DNA of 64,000 bases from an uncultured Cellulophaga sp. Its GTDB lineage: Bacteria > Bacteroidota > Bacteroidia > Flavobacteriales > Flavobacteriaceae. The stretch covers positions 1 through 64,000 of the forward strand of contig CANLIE010000013.1 in assembly GCA_947491225.1 (NCBI GenBank), read 5' to 3'. Shown here one piece after another: positions 55,879-64,000 of this stretch (position 1 is the first letter of the stretch; the number at the start of each line of letters is the position of its first letter). The notes beneath the pieces were generated by a model. The model did no database searches. It had not been told where the DNA came from and saw only the letters and a program-made list of their open reading frames with translations. A program made the position numbers and the translations under genes.

Positions 55879-56682
55879 CTATTTTTTTAAGACATAAAGA
55901 TTTGCTTTCTTCCTATATACAAATAAATAATTCATAAAAGCTGCTATAGTCCCTCCTAACAATGGAGATAATATATACACCGTAAAAAAACCATAATTCA
56001 CTGTAGGAAAAGCAGCAGATTGCCAGCCAGCTATATAGGCTACCAAACGGGGTGCAAAATCTCTTGCTGGATTAAGACCTGCCTGAGTAAAAGGAGCAAC
56101 AATACATATTATAATTGTAACCGTTAAACCTATTAAAACAGGAGTTAAATTATTAATTTGATCTTTACGTTCCGTTAATCTGTATATTACAAAAACTAAT
56201 ATAAATGTTCCAAAACCTTCCATAAAACAAGCTAAAAATAAATCAACCTTTACATTATTTTCAAAACTTGGATTGGGAAAGAATTCACCAAACATCATCG
56301 CAGATTTATAAGACTCCTTTGTGCCTCTTACTATATCATTAGCACCTTCATATATCACAATAGCATCATTAAAAGCAATATAAATAAATGAAGCTGCCAA
56401 AAAAGCACCTAAAAATTGACTAAAAATATAAAAAGGTAATTTTTTAATGCTTAAATTCTTAGAAACGTACATAGCAAGGCTAACCGCTGGGTTTAAATGA
56501 GCGGGACAAATATTTCTTGTTGTAAAAATTGCAATAGAAACTGCAAATCCCCATACTAATGCCACTTCTAAAAGACTTCCAAAACCATTAAATAAAACAG
56601 CAACAGCCACAGCGCCACAACCAAAAAACACAAGGATAAAAGTCCCTATGAACTCACCTAAATACTCTTTAAAATGTTTCAT
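55879..56682 (-). CDS. Aquaglyceroporin, probable arsenite channel
   Basis: A 267-residue MIP-family channel with six membrane helices. First NPA at residues 64-66 (AHLNPAVSLA) and second at 204-206 (GLNPARDFAPR); the Asp after the second NPAR is the GlpF/aquaglyceroporin hallmark. It is directly downstream (no gap) of an arsenate-reductase-type gene in an arsR operon. No ArsB or ACR3 pump gene is present nearby, so the channel is the likely exit for arsenite, as with AqpS of Sinorhizobium meliloti. Glycerol uptake is the alternative. The arsenic role is from context plus family knowledge. Confidence 0.85.
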   Translation of the reverse strand: MKHFKEYLGEFIGTFILVFFGCGAVAVAVLFNGFGSLLEVALVWGFAVSIAIFTTRNICPAHLNPAVSLAMYVSKNLSIKKLPFYIFSQFLGAFLAASFIYIAFNDAIVIYEGANDIVRGTKESYKSAMMFGEFFPNPSFENNVKVDLFLACFMEGFGTFILVFVIYRLTERKDQINNLTPVLIGLTVTIIICIVAPFTQAGLNPARDFAPRLVAYIAGWQSAAFPTVNYGFFTVYILSPLLGGTIAAFMNYLFVYRKKANLYVLKK

Positions 56683-57282
56683 TTACTTTGCTTGAGAAAA
56701 AACATAAAACATTTCCGACGCTATTTGCAAGCTTCTTTCTTGATATTTTTCAGCCTGTTGGGCAGTATTATCAAACACCTTAGGATCTTCATATGTAATT
56801 GGTATGCGTTTTTCTGCTCCAGTTATGAACGGACAACCTTCATCTGCTTGTGAACAAGTCATTATTGCCGCAAATTCTGATGTAGGATTAAAATTATCAT
56901 CATATTTTTTTGAAAAACAGACTACTGGATGCTCATTATTTGAATACTTTATACTATATATAGGATTATTGCCATTTGAAATCACATCTATTTTAAAGCC
57001 TGTGTTTTCTAATGTTTTAGCTACCATAGAAAATAGAGCTGTAGCTTCTGTTCCTCCAGAGTAACAAAAAACATTCTTAATATTAAAATAGTGAGCCATA
57101 GTCTGTGCCCAAACTTGAGATAAATGACTTCTTCTAGAATTATGCGTACAAATAAAATTTAAACGTATTTCTTGTTTATCTTTTACTTTTGACTGAATAT
57201 AGTTTACTAATGGTTGTAATGTTGCTTTACGATAGTCTTTAATTTCTAATTCTTTAATTTTATCAAATCCTAATATCATCAT
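56683..57282 (-). CDS. LMW-phosphatase-type arsenate reductase
   Basis: A 199-residue protein with the low-molecular-weight tyrosine-phosphatase fold. The P-loop CTHNSRR (C45 to R51, CX5R) follows a 40-residue extension; two more cysteines, C143 and C150 (TCSQADEGCP), have the same seven-residue spacing as C82 and C89 of thioredoxin-coupled ArsC from Staphylococcus aureus; a D-P acid motif is D166. So the three-cysteine relay of arsenate reduction is present. It lies between the DUF6428 gene and the aquaglyceroporin gene and would feed arsenite to that channel. An ordinary phosphatase is the less likely alternative. Confidence 0.85.
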   Translation of the reverse strand: MMILGFDKIKELEIKDYRKATLQPLVNYIQSKVKDKQEIRLNFICTHNSRRSHLSQVWAQTMAHYFNIKNVFCYSGGTEATALFSMVAKTLENTGFKIDVISNGNNPIYSIKYSNNEHPVVCFSKKYDDNFNPTSEFAAIMTCSQADEGCPFITGAEKRIPITYEDPKVFDNTAQQAEKYQERSLQIASEMFYVFSQAK

Positions 57283-57304
57283 ATATTATTTATCTATTTT
57301 ACTA

Positions 57305-57775
57305 TTAACAACAACCAGAATTTGGATTGCAACTATTCCCTGAGACTTGTATTGTGTCAAATTTTACTTTTTTCTTTTCAACTGGAATTCCACATTTATC
57401 TTTTGCCAAACAATCTGTAAGTTTAGTCGTTAGTAAAAAGTTGGTTCCATCAAAATCTAATCCATATTTACCAATAGTATCTCCTTGGTACTCTACTTCT
57501 ACCTCTAAATCTGGAATATCTAAAACCTTCTCAGATAACTCAATTATGTTTACCAATTTTTCTGGATGTAATCTATGATTATAATCATTTTCATTCCATA
57601 ACTGGAAACTAACAACTTCTTCATTTCTAACCGTACCACCACAATCAATAAAGTTTTTAGTTACTTTACCAACTTCAGTTATATGAAAATGACTTGGCAC
57701 TAAATCTCCATTTGGTAATTGAAATGCTATTTTCTCTAAGTTTTTTAAATTTAATTTTACTTCTGATAATTTCAT
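57305..57775 (-). CDS. DUF6428 family protein, arsenic operon
   Basis: A 156-residue protein of DUF6428, seen mostly in Bacteroidota arsR operons. Characteristic: LPNGDLVPSHFHITEVG (about 20-36) and FIDCGGTVRNEEVVSFQLWNENDYNHRLHP (about 42-72). The C-terminus is Cys-rich: CLAKDKCGIP, then GNSCNPNSGCC at the very end, a plausible binding site for arsenite or another thiophilic metalloid. It is the second gene after arsR (26 bases) and 22 bases before the arsenate reductase. Molecular function unknown; a metalloid chaperone is my inference. Confidence 0.85.
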   Translation of the reverse strand: MKLSEVKLNLKNLEKIAFQLPNGDLVPSHFHITEVGKVTKNFIDCGGTVRNEEVVSFQLWNENDYNHRLHPEKLVNIIELSEKVLDIPDLEVEVEYQGDTIGKYGLDFDGTNFLLTTKLTDCLAKDKCGIPVEKKKVKFDTIQVSGNSCNPNSGCC

Positions 57776-57801
57776 ACTAATTATTTTAAATTAATTATTG
57801 T

Positions 57802-58134
57802 CTAACAACAACTGTTATTTATTTCTAAATCTTGATTTAAAAACTTGTTCATTACGGCTTTCATTTTTGTCCAGTTTTCTAAGTCTATGCAATAACAAAC
57901 ACTAGTACCTTCTATACTACCTTTTATTAACCCTAATAACTTTAATTCTTTTAAATGCTGAGAAATGGTTGGTTGCGCCAAACCAATTACCTCAACTAAA
58001 TCGCCACAAATACAAGTATTAATTTTAAATAAGTGTTGAAGAATAGCTACTCTAGCTGGGTGACTAAAAGCTTTAGCAAACAACGCTATTTTATTTTGTT
58101 TTTCTGTAAATATTTCTGTTTTAGCTAAACCCAT
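57802..58134 (-). CDS. arsR: ArsR/SmtB family arsenic-responsive repressor
   Basis: A 110-residue winged-helix repressor. The core is KAFSHPARVAILQHLFKINTCICGDLVEVIGLAQPTISQHLKELKLLGLI in successive helices, with the recognition helix near 51-66. Candidate As(III) ligands: C41 and C43 in CIC at the start of the sensor helix, and a C-terminal CC (109-110). It heads the operon arsR - DUF6428 - arsenate reductase - aquaglyceroporin. Just upstream, TTATTGCA is directly repeated at 58134-58141 and 58147-58154, with the first overlapping the start; these may be part of its operator. Confidence 0.92.
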   Translation of the reverse strand: MGLAKTEIFTEKQNKIALFAKAFSHPARVAILQHLFKINTCICGDLVEVIGLAQPTISQHLKELKLLGLIKGSIEGTSVCYCIDLENWTKMKAVMNKFLNQDLEINNSCC

Positions 58135-58197
58135 TATTGCATTTGTTTATTGCAATATTACGATTAATAAAAATATAAATAAAGATTAAACATAAAA

Positions 58198-58230
58198 AAT
58201 GCAGCAAAATTTTTAAAATTTTGCTGCATT
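58198..58230. terminator. Bidirectional terminator, 33-base palindrome
   Basis: aatgcagcaaaatttt, one-base loop, and the exact complement aaaattttgctgcatt. It lies 27 bases beyond the guaB stop and 64 bases before arsR on the same strand, so it separates guaB transcription from the arsenic operon. Confidence 0.82.
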
Positions 58231-58256
58231 ACTTGCTATATATTATACCTCCAAAA

Positions 58257-59729
58257 CTATCTGCTATAGTTAGGAGATTCTTTAGTGATAGTAACGTCAT
58301 GCGGGTGGCTTTCATTAATACCACTTGCTGTGATTTTTACAAATTTACCTGTCTCTTTTAATGTCTCTATATCTTTAGCACCACAATACCCCATACCTGC
58401 TCGTAAACCACCAACAAATTGATGTATGCTTTCAAACAAATCTCCTTTGTAAGGAACTCTACCTACTATACCTTCAGGTACTAATTTTTTAATATCATCT
58501 TCTACATCTTGAAAATAACGATCCTTACTACCCTGTTTCATTGCTTCAACAGAGCCCATTCCTCTATAAGATTTAAACTTTCTACCTTCATAGATAATGG
58601 TTTCTCCTGGCGACTCTTTTGTTCCTGCCAGTAAAGAACCTAACATAACCGTATCTGCACCAGCAGCAATTGCTTTTGGTATGTCTCCTGTATATCTAAT
58701 TCCACCATCTGCAATAACAGGCACCCCACTTCCTTTTATAGCTGCGGCAACTTCTAATACAGCAGAAAATTGTGGAAACCCAACACCTGCGACAACTCTT
58801 GTAGTACAAATAGAGCCAGGTCCAATACCAACCTTTACTGCATCTGCACCAGCTTCAACTAAAAACTTTGCAGCTTCTGCTGTGGCTATGTTACCTGCTA
58901 TAACTTCTAGTTTAGGAAACTTCTTTTTTACTTTCTTTAAAACGTTTACAATATTTATATGATGACCATGTGCGGTATCTATAACCACTGCGTCTACACC
59001 TGCATTCACCAAAGCTTCTGCACGCTCAACAGCGTCGGCAGTGACACCAAGTGCTGCTGCAACCCTTAATCTACCATAGGTATCTTTATTTGCTATTGGT
59101 TTTTGCGTAAGTTTAGTTATGTCTCTAAACGTAATTAACCCCACCAACTTGTTTTCTTTATCTACAACAGGTAGTTTTTCTATTTTGTTTTCTTGTAAAA
59201 TATCTTCAGCTTGTGCTAATGAAGTACCTTCGGCAACTGTTACAAGATTCTTTGAAGTCATAACTTCCGAAATTGGTCTATTGTTGTTTTTCTCAAAACG
59301 AAGGTCTCTATTGGTTACTATACCAATTAGTTTTCCTTCTCCATCAACAATAGGAATTCCTCCAATACTGTATTCCTTCATATTTGCCTTGGCATCTTTA
59401 ACTAAAGCATCAAGGGGTAATGTTACTGGGTCAATGATCATACCACTTTCAGCACGTTTTACTTTACGGACCTTAGCTGCCTGAGCTTCTATAGTCATAT
59501 TTTTATGCAAGACCCCTATACCTCCTTCTTGAGCCATAGCTATTGCCATACGAGACTCAGTAACTGTATCCATTGCAGCTGATACAATTGGTACATTTAT
59601 GGTAATATTTCTTGTGAATTTTGATTGAATTTTTACTTCTCTAGGAAGTACTTCTGAAAAAGCAGGAACTAAGAGTACGTCATCATAAGTAAGACCTTCT
59701 CCAACAATTTTATTTAGGTGAGCTTGCAT
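58257..59729 (-). CDS. guaB: Inosine-5'-monophosphate dehydrogenase
   Basis: A 490-residue NAD-dependent enzyme that converts IMP to XMP, the rate-limiting step of GMP synthesis. TIM-barrel catalytic part with [11 protein letters not shown] (catalytic C308) and the flap [14 protein letters not shown]; two CBS domains lie between barrel strands at about 95-215 ([33 protein letters not shown]). Full length. A TATATTTG -7-like box on the minus strand (59754-59761) lies 24 bases ahead of the start codon. Confidence 0.97.
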   Translation of the reverse strand: MQAHLNKIVGEGLTYDDVLLVPAFSEVLPREVKIQSKFTRNITINVPIVSAAMDTVTESRMAIAMAQEGGIGVLHKNMTIEAQAAKVRKVKRAESGMIIDPVTLPLDALVKDAKANMKEYSIGGIPIVDGEGKLIGIVTNRDLRFEKNNNRPISEVMTSKNLVTVAEGTSLAQAEDILQENKIEKLPVVDKENKLVGLITFRDITKLTQKPIANKDTYGRLRVAAALGVTADAVERAEALVNAGVDAVVIDTAHGHHINIVNVLKKVKKKFPKLEVIAGNIATAEAAKFLVEAGADAVKVGIGPGSICTTRVVAGVGFPQFSAVLEVAAAIKGSGVPVIADGGIRYTGDIPKAIAAGADTVMLGSLLAGTKESPGETIIYEGRKFKSYRGMGSVEAMKQGSKDRYFQDVEDDIKKLVPEGIVGRVPYKGDLFESIHQFVGGLRAGMGYCGAKDIETLKETGKFVKITASGINESHPHDVTITKESPNYSR

Positions 59730-59753
59730 AGCAATTTAAGGATTAATTGCGTG

Positions 59754-59761
59754 CAAATATA
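59754..59761 (-). promoter_or_regulatory. -7 box of guaB
   Basis: TATATTTG on the minus strand, a full TAnnTTTG match 24 bases before the guaB ATG. No TTG at the standard -33 spacing. The remaining bases to 60019 are AT-rich with no ORF, RNA or stable hairpin that I can see. Confidence 0.5.
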
Positions 59762-60019
59762 CAATATTTATTAGTTATTTTTTATTTCCTTCATTACAAA
59801 CCTAATAATAGCAGCAATAAACTTCTTGAATTGCATTTTAATTATAATTCCAAACTAACTTTAGTCTTTTGAAAATGACTTGTATACATCTACTTCTCTC
59901 TTTAATTTTTCAAGATTAATTATAAAAGGAAGTTTTTACTTAGCTTTTGAAGTAAATTCATAATAGAATTAATATTAATTATCATTCTAAAAACAGATAT
60001 TAACCTATATATGAAAAAT

Positions 60020-60517
60020 TTAATGCAAATTTTTATTTTTAAACAGTTGTAGTAAAACTATTATAACTGACAACGAGTAAGTAAGCGTCATAAGTGCTCC
60101 CGAAAAGACAATAACATACTTCATCCATAAAATGCCTGACCATAATAAATAAATACCTCCAAAGGTTAAAAGAACAGAAACAAAGGGCTCTATTGTTAAA
60201 AATAGTTTAATCTTTTTAGGTAATTTAGTCAACCAAACTAGACTGCCCAACAGAAAAAAAATAAAGGACATTGAAAGTATATGTGTATGTACTGTGGTAA
60301 GCATCTCTCGCTCACTCTTTTTAAATTTCATTATTTCTGCATCTTCATCTTCCTCATTACCTAAGTAATTCTCTACTATTTTATTGGGATTAGACGTACT
60401 TGTTTCGTTTACAAATAAGAGACCGGTATAAAAACCTATAGACAATACAACAATAAAGGCAGCAATAAATATTTTTATTTCAGGAGGAAATGTACTTAAA
60501 AAGCCGTTATACTTCAT
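60020..60517 (-). CDS. Four-helix membrane protein next to FMN-binding gene
   Basis: A 165-residue integral membrane protein with four hydrophobic helices (about 15-35, 79-97, 105-126, 132-158) and an acidic periplasmic-type loop (GNEEDEDAE, about 53-61) between the first two. H77 and H79 (TTVHTHIL) sit at the start of helix 2 and could ligate heme, but this is speculative. No named family recognised. Its ATG overlaps the stop of the FMN-binding gene by one base (TAATG), so the two are translated together and probably form one membrane redox unit. Confidence 0.78.
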   Translation of the reverse strand: MKYNGFLSTFPPEIKIFIAAFIVVLSIGFYTGLLFVNETSTSNPNKIVENYLGNEEDEDAEIMKFKKSEREMLTTVHTHILSMSFIFFLLGSLVWLTKLPKKIKLFLTIEPFVSVLLTFGGIYLLWSGILWMKYVIVFSGALMTLTYSLSVIIVLLQLFKNKNLH

Positions 60518-61053
60518 TACAAAATTTTGTTCTCTTGAAGTATTCCTATGGTCTGTAATAAATTATCCATTGCATTGGTCATTGACCGTACAGAGATGGT
60601 AGCCCCAGATATGGCATCTATATTAGTATTCATATTTACACGATCCTTACCCGTTTTTCCTATAAATTGTTTCAACCATCTATTACTACCTATTTCCCCA
60701 CCATACTCTTCCCTGTATATCAACACCTTAGAACTAACTATTTCTACTTTTTCATTAAATATAACCAAATAATCAAACTTGGCTGTTTTACTAGATGCTT
60801 TATCTATAAAAGCATACCCTAATAAAGTTTCATTCACATATAGACTATAAAAATTATCTGAAGTTATTTTGGTCGGCAGTTTATTATTAACCTCCTTTGA
60901 AACTAGAACAGACTTTAATTCAAAATTCTCAACATTAAACACTTTATGCACTTCTTTTTTTACCTTTTTTTTCAGGGTTGATGATAGCCCAAATCCAAAC
61001 AAGGCAAAAGAAAAAACTATGATAGTTACAGTAATTAACCTATTAAATCTCAT
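60517..61053 (-). CDS. FMN-binding domain protein (RnfG/NqrC-like)
   Basis: A 178-residue protein with an N-terminal membrane anchor (about 6-25) and an outside FMN-binding domain. The flavinylation motif DAISGATISVRSMTNAM is at about 148-164, where the Thr of SGAT is the usual site for covalent FMN attached by ApbE. GEIGSNRWLKQFIGKTG precedes it as in NqrC/RnfG. It is downstream of the porin gene (101 bases, with a hairpin between) and overlaps the four-helix protein. Likely an extracytoplasmic electron carrier; donor and acceptor are unknown. Confidence 0.88.
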   Translation of the reverse strand: MRFNRLITVTIIVFSFALFGFGLSSTLKKKVKKEVHKVFNVENFELKSVLVSKEVNNKLPTKITSDNFYSLYVNETLLGYAFIDKASSKTAKFDYLVIFNEKVEIVSSKVLIYREEYGGEIGSNRWLKQFIGKTGKDRVNMNTNIDAISGATISVRSMTNAMDNLLQTIGILQENKIL

Positions 61054-61095
61054 AAGACAAATGTACTAATTTAGAATCATTTTTAATAAAAAATA

Positions 61096-61130
61096 AGGCT
61101 ATCTAAAAAAATATTTTTTTTAGATAGCCT
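61096..61130 (-). terminator. Terminator of the porin gene
   Basis: aggctatctaaaaaaa / tttttttagatagcct, stem of about 16 pairs around a 2-base loop, with the T run on the minus-strand exit side being the inner arm. It lies 25 bases beyond the porin stop codon and before the FMN-binding gene. Confidence 0.75.
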
Positions 61131-61154
61131 ATTACTTATAGCATTCATTATATT

Positions 61155-62333
61155 TTAGAACCAAACACCAATTCCAAAATTAAGTCTATTATCTACACTA
61201 TCTCCTCTACGCGCATCATCTCTAAACTGATAATCTGCTTTTAAAACAACTCCAGGAGCAATATGATAAGACAGTCCAGATGTAATATCAGTTCTATTAT
61301 ATGCATCATTACGAACCAAGGTTCCAGCAGTTTTATTGTGTGTATCATACTGCTCATACCTTGTAAAAACAAATAATTTTTGCTCATTGGCAATAGGTAA
61401 TAAATTATAGGCTCCTTCTACATAAAATCCTTGCATTGCACTACCTAAATCTTTAGCTGTAGCAGTATTGTATTTTTCTGTATCTGACAAAGATGCGTGT
61501 ATAAATTGCCCTCTAGCAGTAAATCTTTGGTATGCGTAACGAGCATCTAAACCAACCATTGAAATTCCAATATTAGCCCCATCTAAATGCTCTATATCAT
61601 CCTCTGCTTGCGTTTTACCAAAATAACCAGACAAACCTAAACGTAGACCTGGAAGTCCGTAATATTCCAATTTCGTTGAAAAAGTAGGACTATCAACTGT
61701 GGATTTAATACCTTTTTGCCTACCCTTTCTTAAACCGTCTTTTCCTCTTAAAACACCTGTTAAACCTCCAGAACCATCAGAAGAAGTAGATTTGAATCCG
61801 TTAAAAACATAAACCTGATATCCTAAAGAAGCTGAGTTAATTTTACCACTAACACCTACTCCTATTTCTCTCCAAGTAGTTGGCACAATTGCTGCATCCA
61901 TAGCTGGACGTTCTACTCCATTAAATGTAGTAGGCTCATGATACTCATTTACAATACCCATAGGTATTAGCATTAAACCACCTCTTACATTTGTATTGTT
62001 AGCAACACTATAGTTTACAAAAGCTTGCTCTACAAACACTTCCTCTACGTGTTCAAATTCAATTTCAGTAAAGAATTGTGCCTTATCATTAAATCTATAC
62101 CCAAGTAATAATACTAAACGTTGAATATCTATCTCTCCATTATTACCCTCTTCTTGATTGTATAGTATTTCACCATAAGCACCAACGGTTACAGCAGAAC
62201 CATAATTACCAGATAATATTCGTTGAGCTGAATTTAATTGTTTTTGAGGATCTAATGTAATTGAATCCTTTGCAGTTTGTCCTATTGCATTTAAAGCAAA
62301 ACAGATTGCTATAATTGAAGTAATTTTTTTCAT
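61155..62333 (-). CDS. Outer-membrane porin, OprO/OprP-like
   Basis: A 392-residue porin. Signal peptide about 1-18 (CFALNAIGQ). The mature protein is a beta-barrel: YGEILYNQEEG, LVLLLGYRFNDKAQFFTEIEFEHVEE, NVRGGLMLIPMGIVNEYHEPTTFNGVERP (a conserved loop of this family), IGVGVSGKINSASLGYQVYVFNGF, and a C-terminal LNFGIGVWF with the terminal Phe used for BAM recognition. Often annotated as phosphate-selective porin; ion selectivity cannot be deduced. A promoter of the TTTG-N18-TAnnTTTG form precedes it. The FMN-binding and membrane genes follow. Confidence 0.88.
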   Translation of the reverse strand: MKKITSIIAICFALNAIGQTAKDSITLDPQKQLNSAQRILSGNYGSAVTVGAYGEILYNQEEGNNGEIDIQRLVLLLGYRFNDKAQFFTEIEFEHVEEVFVEQAFVNYSVANNTNVRGGLMLIPMGIVNEYHEPTTFNGVERPAMDAAIVPTTWREIGVGVSGKINSASLGYQVYVFNGFKSTSSDGSGGLTGVLRGKDGLRKGRQKGIKSTVDSPTFSTKLEYYGLPGLRLGLSGYFGKTQAEDDIEHLDGANIGISMVGLDARYAYQRFTARGQFIHASLSDTEKYNTATAKDLGSAMQGFYVEGAYNLLPIANEQKLFVFTRYEQYDTHNKTAGTLVRNDAYNRTDITSGLSYHIAPGVVLKADYQFRDDARRGDSVDNRLNFGIGVWF

Positions 62334-62386
62334 TTCAAATTTGTTTTTATTTAGATTAATTATGTCTAATCAATTTTTCAGGGCGC

Positions 62387-62416
62387 AAATATAAAACTGA
62401 AAAACAGTTTATCAAA
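62387..62416 (-). promoter_or_regulatory. Bacteroidota-type promoter of the porin gene
   Basis: On the minus strand TTTG (62416-62413), an 18-base spacer and TATATTTG (62394-62387). Both elements match the consensus; the leader to the ATG is about 50 bases. Confidence 0.7.
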
Positions 62417-62467
62417 AATTATTTGTATTGAATCTAAATAAAATGAAGAAGACGAATTAAGACTATA

Positions 62468-63334
62468 TTAATGATATTTTAAAAATAAATTTGAAGCACT
62501 ATTATATGCAGCTTCAAATGCCATCCAGTTAACATTTGTATCAACTTTTTTGGTTGTAAAATAAGATAACATTTTTTCCGTGGGCATATTACCTGTAAGT
62601 TCATCCTTAGCCATTGGACAACCTCCAAAACCTTGTATTGCACCATCAAATCTCCTACAACCTGCTTTATAAGCCGCCTCTACTTTTTCGTGCCATTTGG
62701 TTGGTGTGGTATGCAAATGGGCACCAAACTCTATTTGTGGATATTTAGGAATTAAATTAGAAAAAAGGTAATCTATTACTTCTGGTGTAGAGGTTCCAAC
62801 TGTATCAGACAATGATAAGATATGTACTCCCATTGTAGATAATTTTTCTGTCCATTCTCCAACTATTTCAACATTCCAAGGGTCTCCATAAGGATTACCA
62901 AACCCCATAGAGATATATGTAACCACTTTCTTATTAGAAATATCTGCAATATTCAAAATCTCTTGTAACGTCTCTACTGATTGTGTGATTGTTTTATGCG
63001 TGTTACGCATTTGAAAATTTTCTGAAATAGAAAATGGATACCCTAAGTAATCTATCTCTGAATGTTTACTAGCATCTTCTGCACCTCGTATGTTAGCAAC
63101 TATGGCTAAAAGCTTACTTTTAGTGATTGATAAATCTAGTTTAGATAAAACTTTTGCTGTATCTACCATCTGAGGAATTGCTCTTGGTGACACAAAACTT
63201 CCAAAATCCAAAGTATTAAAACCACAGTTCAATAAAGATTGAATGTATTTTATCTTTAATTCTGTAGGAATAAATTCTTTTATTCCTTGCATAGCATCCC
63301 TAGGACATTCTATAATTTTAACCTTATTGGACAT
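62468..63334 (-). CDS. mvaB: Hydroxymethylglutaryl-CoA lyase
   Basis: A 288-residue TIM-barrel lyase that cleaves HMG-CoA to acetyl-CoA and acetoacetate, the last step of leucine degradation. The N-terminal ECPRDAMQGI corresponds to the family's EVGPRDGLQ metal-substrate loop (with G replaced by A); GFGNPYGDPW, LSDTVGTSTPEV, EFGAHLHTTPT (metal His pair) and the signature GAIQGFGGCPMAKDELTGN with the catalytic Cys follow. Length is close to the usual 295-300. It follows the LysE-type exporter gene by 30 bases, so they may be co-transcribed. Confidence 0.9.
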   Translation of the reverse strand: MSNKVKIIECPRDAMQGIKEFIPTELKIKYIQSLLNCGFNTLDFGSFVSPRAIPQMVDTAKVLSKLDLSITKSKLLAIVANIRGAEDASKHSEIDYLGYPFSISENFQMRNTHKTITQSVETLQEILNIADISNKKVVTYISMGFGNPYGDPWNVEIVGEWTEKLSTMGVHILSLSDTVGTSTPEVIDYLFSNLIPKYPQIEFGAHLHTTPTKWHEKVEAAYKAGCRRFDGAIQGFGGCPMAKDELTGNMPTEKMLSYFTTKKVDTNVNWMAFEAAYNSASNLFLKYH

Positions 63335-63364
63335 AAATGCAGTTTAATATCTTCAAAATTACCA

Positions 63365-63991
63365 TTATTTATCCGATAATAAGATATAAATTCCTAATCC
63401 GATAAATACAATTATCTGCAACCATTTAAAAAAACCTCCAACATTTGAGCTTTTGGTGAGATAGTTAGATATAGAACCAGCCAATAAAGCAATTGACCCA
63501 AAAACCACAAAAGAAACTAATATAAAAAGAAACCCTAAAACATAAAATTGAGTAACTATACTCAATTCTTCACTAAATAAAAACCCTGGGAAAAAAGCCA
63601 AAAAAAACAAAGCTACTTTTGGATTTAATACATTCATAACAAAACCTTGTTTAAAAAGAGAAAACATACTTTTTTGAGGAGCCTTCTTATCAGATATTAT
63701 AAGACTAGCATCACTTCTAAACACTTTATATGCTATGTAAAACAAATAGATTGCCCCGAAAACCTTAATTATTAAAAACAAATTATCATTTGTTCTTATT
63801 ATTGCAGATACACCAAATGCCAACAGCGATGTATGCACCAAACAACCTGTCATTAAACCTGACACTGTTGCCAAACCATATTTTTTACCGTTGACTAGAC
63901 TTTGAACAAGCACATAAATATTATCTGGCCCTGGAAAGATTGCCAATACTACTGTTGCAGAAATAAAAGCGTATAAAATATCGTAATTCAA
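63365..63991 (-). CDS. LysE/RhtB family amino-acid exporter
   Basis: A 208-residue inner-membrane exporter with six helices. The family hallmark FPGPDNIYVLVQSLVNGKKYGLATVSGLMTGCLVHTSLLAFG (in parts, residues 20-60) is clear, as is NVLNPKVALFFLAFFPGF near 120-137. LysE/RhtB proteins expel amino acids or analogues. Upstream of HMG-CoA lyase it might export leucine-related metabolites, but that is only context. The start codon lies nine bases from the window edge, so its promoter is outside the window. Confidence 0.9.
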   Translation of the reverse strand: MNYDILYAFISATVVLAIFPGPDNIYVLVQSLVNGKKYGLATVSGLMTGCLVHTSLLAFGVSAIIRTNDNLFLIIKVFGAIYLFYIAYKVFRSDASLIISDKKAPQKSMFSLFKQGFVMNVLNPKVALFFLAFFPGFLFSEELSIVTQFYVLGFLFILVSFVVFGSIALLAGSISNYLTKSSNVGGFFKWLQIIVFIGLGIYILLSDK

Positions 63992-64000
63992 TTTATCTTA

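Noticed and set aside
58597-59484. Long ORFs on the plus strand opposite guaB
   Set aside because: They are antisense to well-defined guaB motifs and have low-complexity Ser/Pro/Ala-rich translations typical of shadow frames.

Overview
The window is AT-rich chromosomal DNA from a member of the Bacteroidota, most likely Flavobacteriaceae. The reasons are several -7 boxes of the form TAnnTTTG, one of them with a TTTG 19 bases upstream (lysA); a type IX secretion type B C-terminal domain; a TonB receptor with an N-terminal carboxypeptidase-like domain; many lipoproteins with SNC/SxC lipoboxes; and family-restricted genes (DUF5606, DUF6428, DUF2911, head-GIN/DUF2807). I cannot name the genus. I see no tRNA, rRNA, CRISPR array, insertion sequence or prophage. 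No intergenic gap exceeds 300 bases; the largest (363-638, 12729-13015, 59730-60019) hold at most promoter-like boxes.

Layout. 1-2.6 kb: two near-identical small secreted proteins, an M23 peptidase and lipoprotein MsrA. 2.7-5.3 kb: an ECF sigma factor, a membrane anti-sigma-like protein and a DUF4097 surface protein in one overlapping operon, with an ECF-type promoter in front. 5.4-19 kb: mostly housekeeping (MeaB, PAP2 phosphatase, MATE exporter, MazG, RhlE, deformylase, RuvX, DapD), plus an SGNH hydrolase beside a GH20 hexosaminidase lipoprotein. 18.5-26.2 kb: a surface-glycan cluster with four stand-alone glycosyltransferases, a GT-D-like protein, a LicC-like nucleotidyltransferase and a fusion of a CDP-glycerol-type phosphotransferase to a WaaE-like glycosyltransferase. 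26-31 kb: TsaC, Cca, heme A synthase, a pRiA4b ORF-3 family protein and a nucleoid-associated protein.

31-48.8 kb is the accessory part: an NHL/IPT lipoprotein, a WG-repeat protein, a beta-helix lipoprotein and a 5'-truncated second copy of the NHL gene. A TonB receptor, outer-membrane barrel and head-GIN lipoprotein follow, bracketed by two nearly identical 20-base palindromes and preceded by a membrane-bound AraC regulator. Next come a divergent protein with kinase-like signatures, an ABC exporter behind a second ECF-type promoter, and a large type IX-secreted protein whose frame is broken by two in-frame TAA codons.

48.9-64 kb returns to core genes (UvrB, Hsp20, TerB-like, DUF1456, SucC, LysA, thioredoxin-like, GuaB). 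Inserted among them are a compact arsenic operon (ArsR, DUF6428, LMW-phosphatase-type arsenate reductase, aquaglyceroporin), a porin/FMN-binding/four-helix membrane group, and an HMG-CoA lyase with a LysE exporter.
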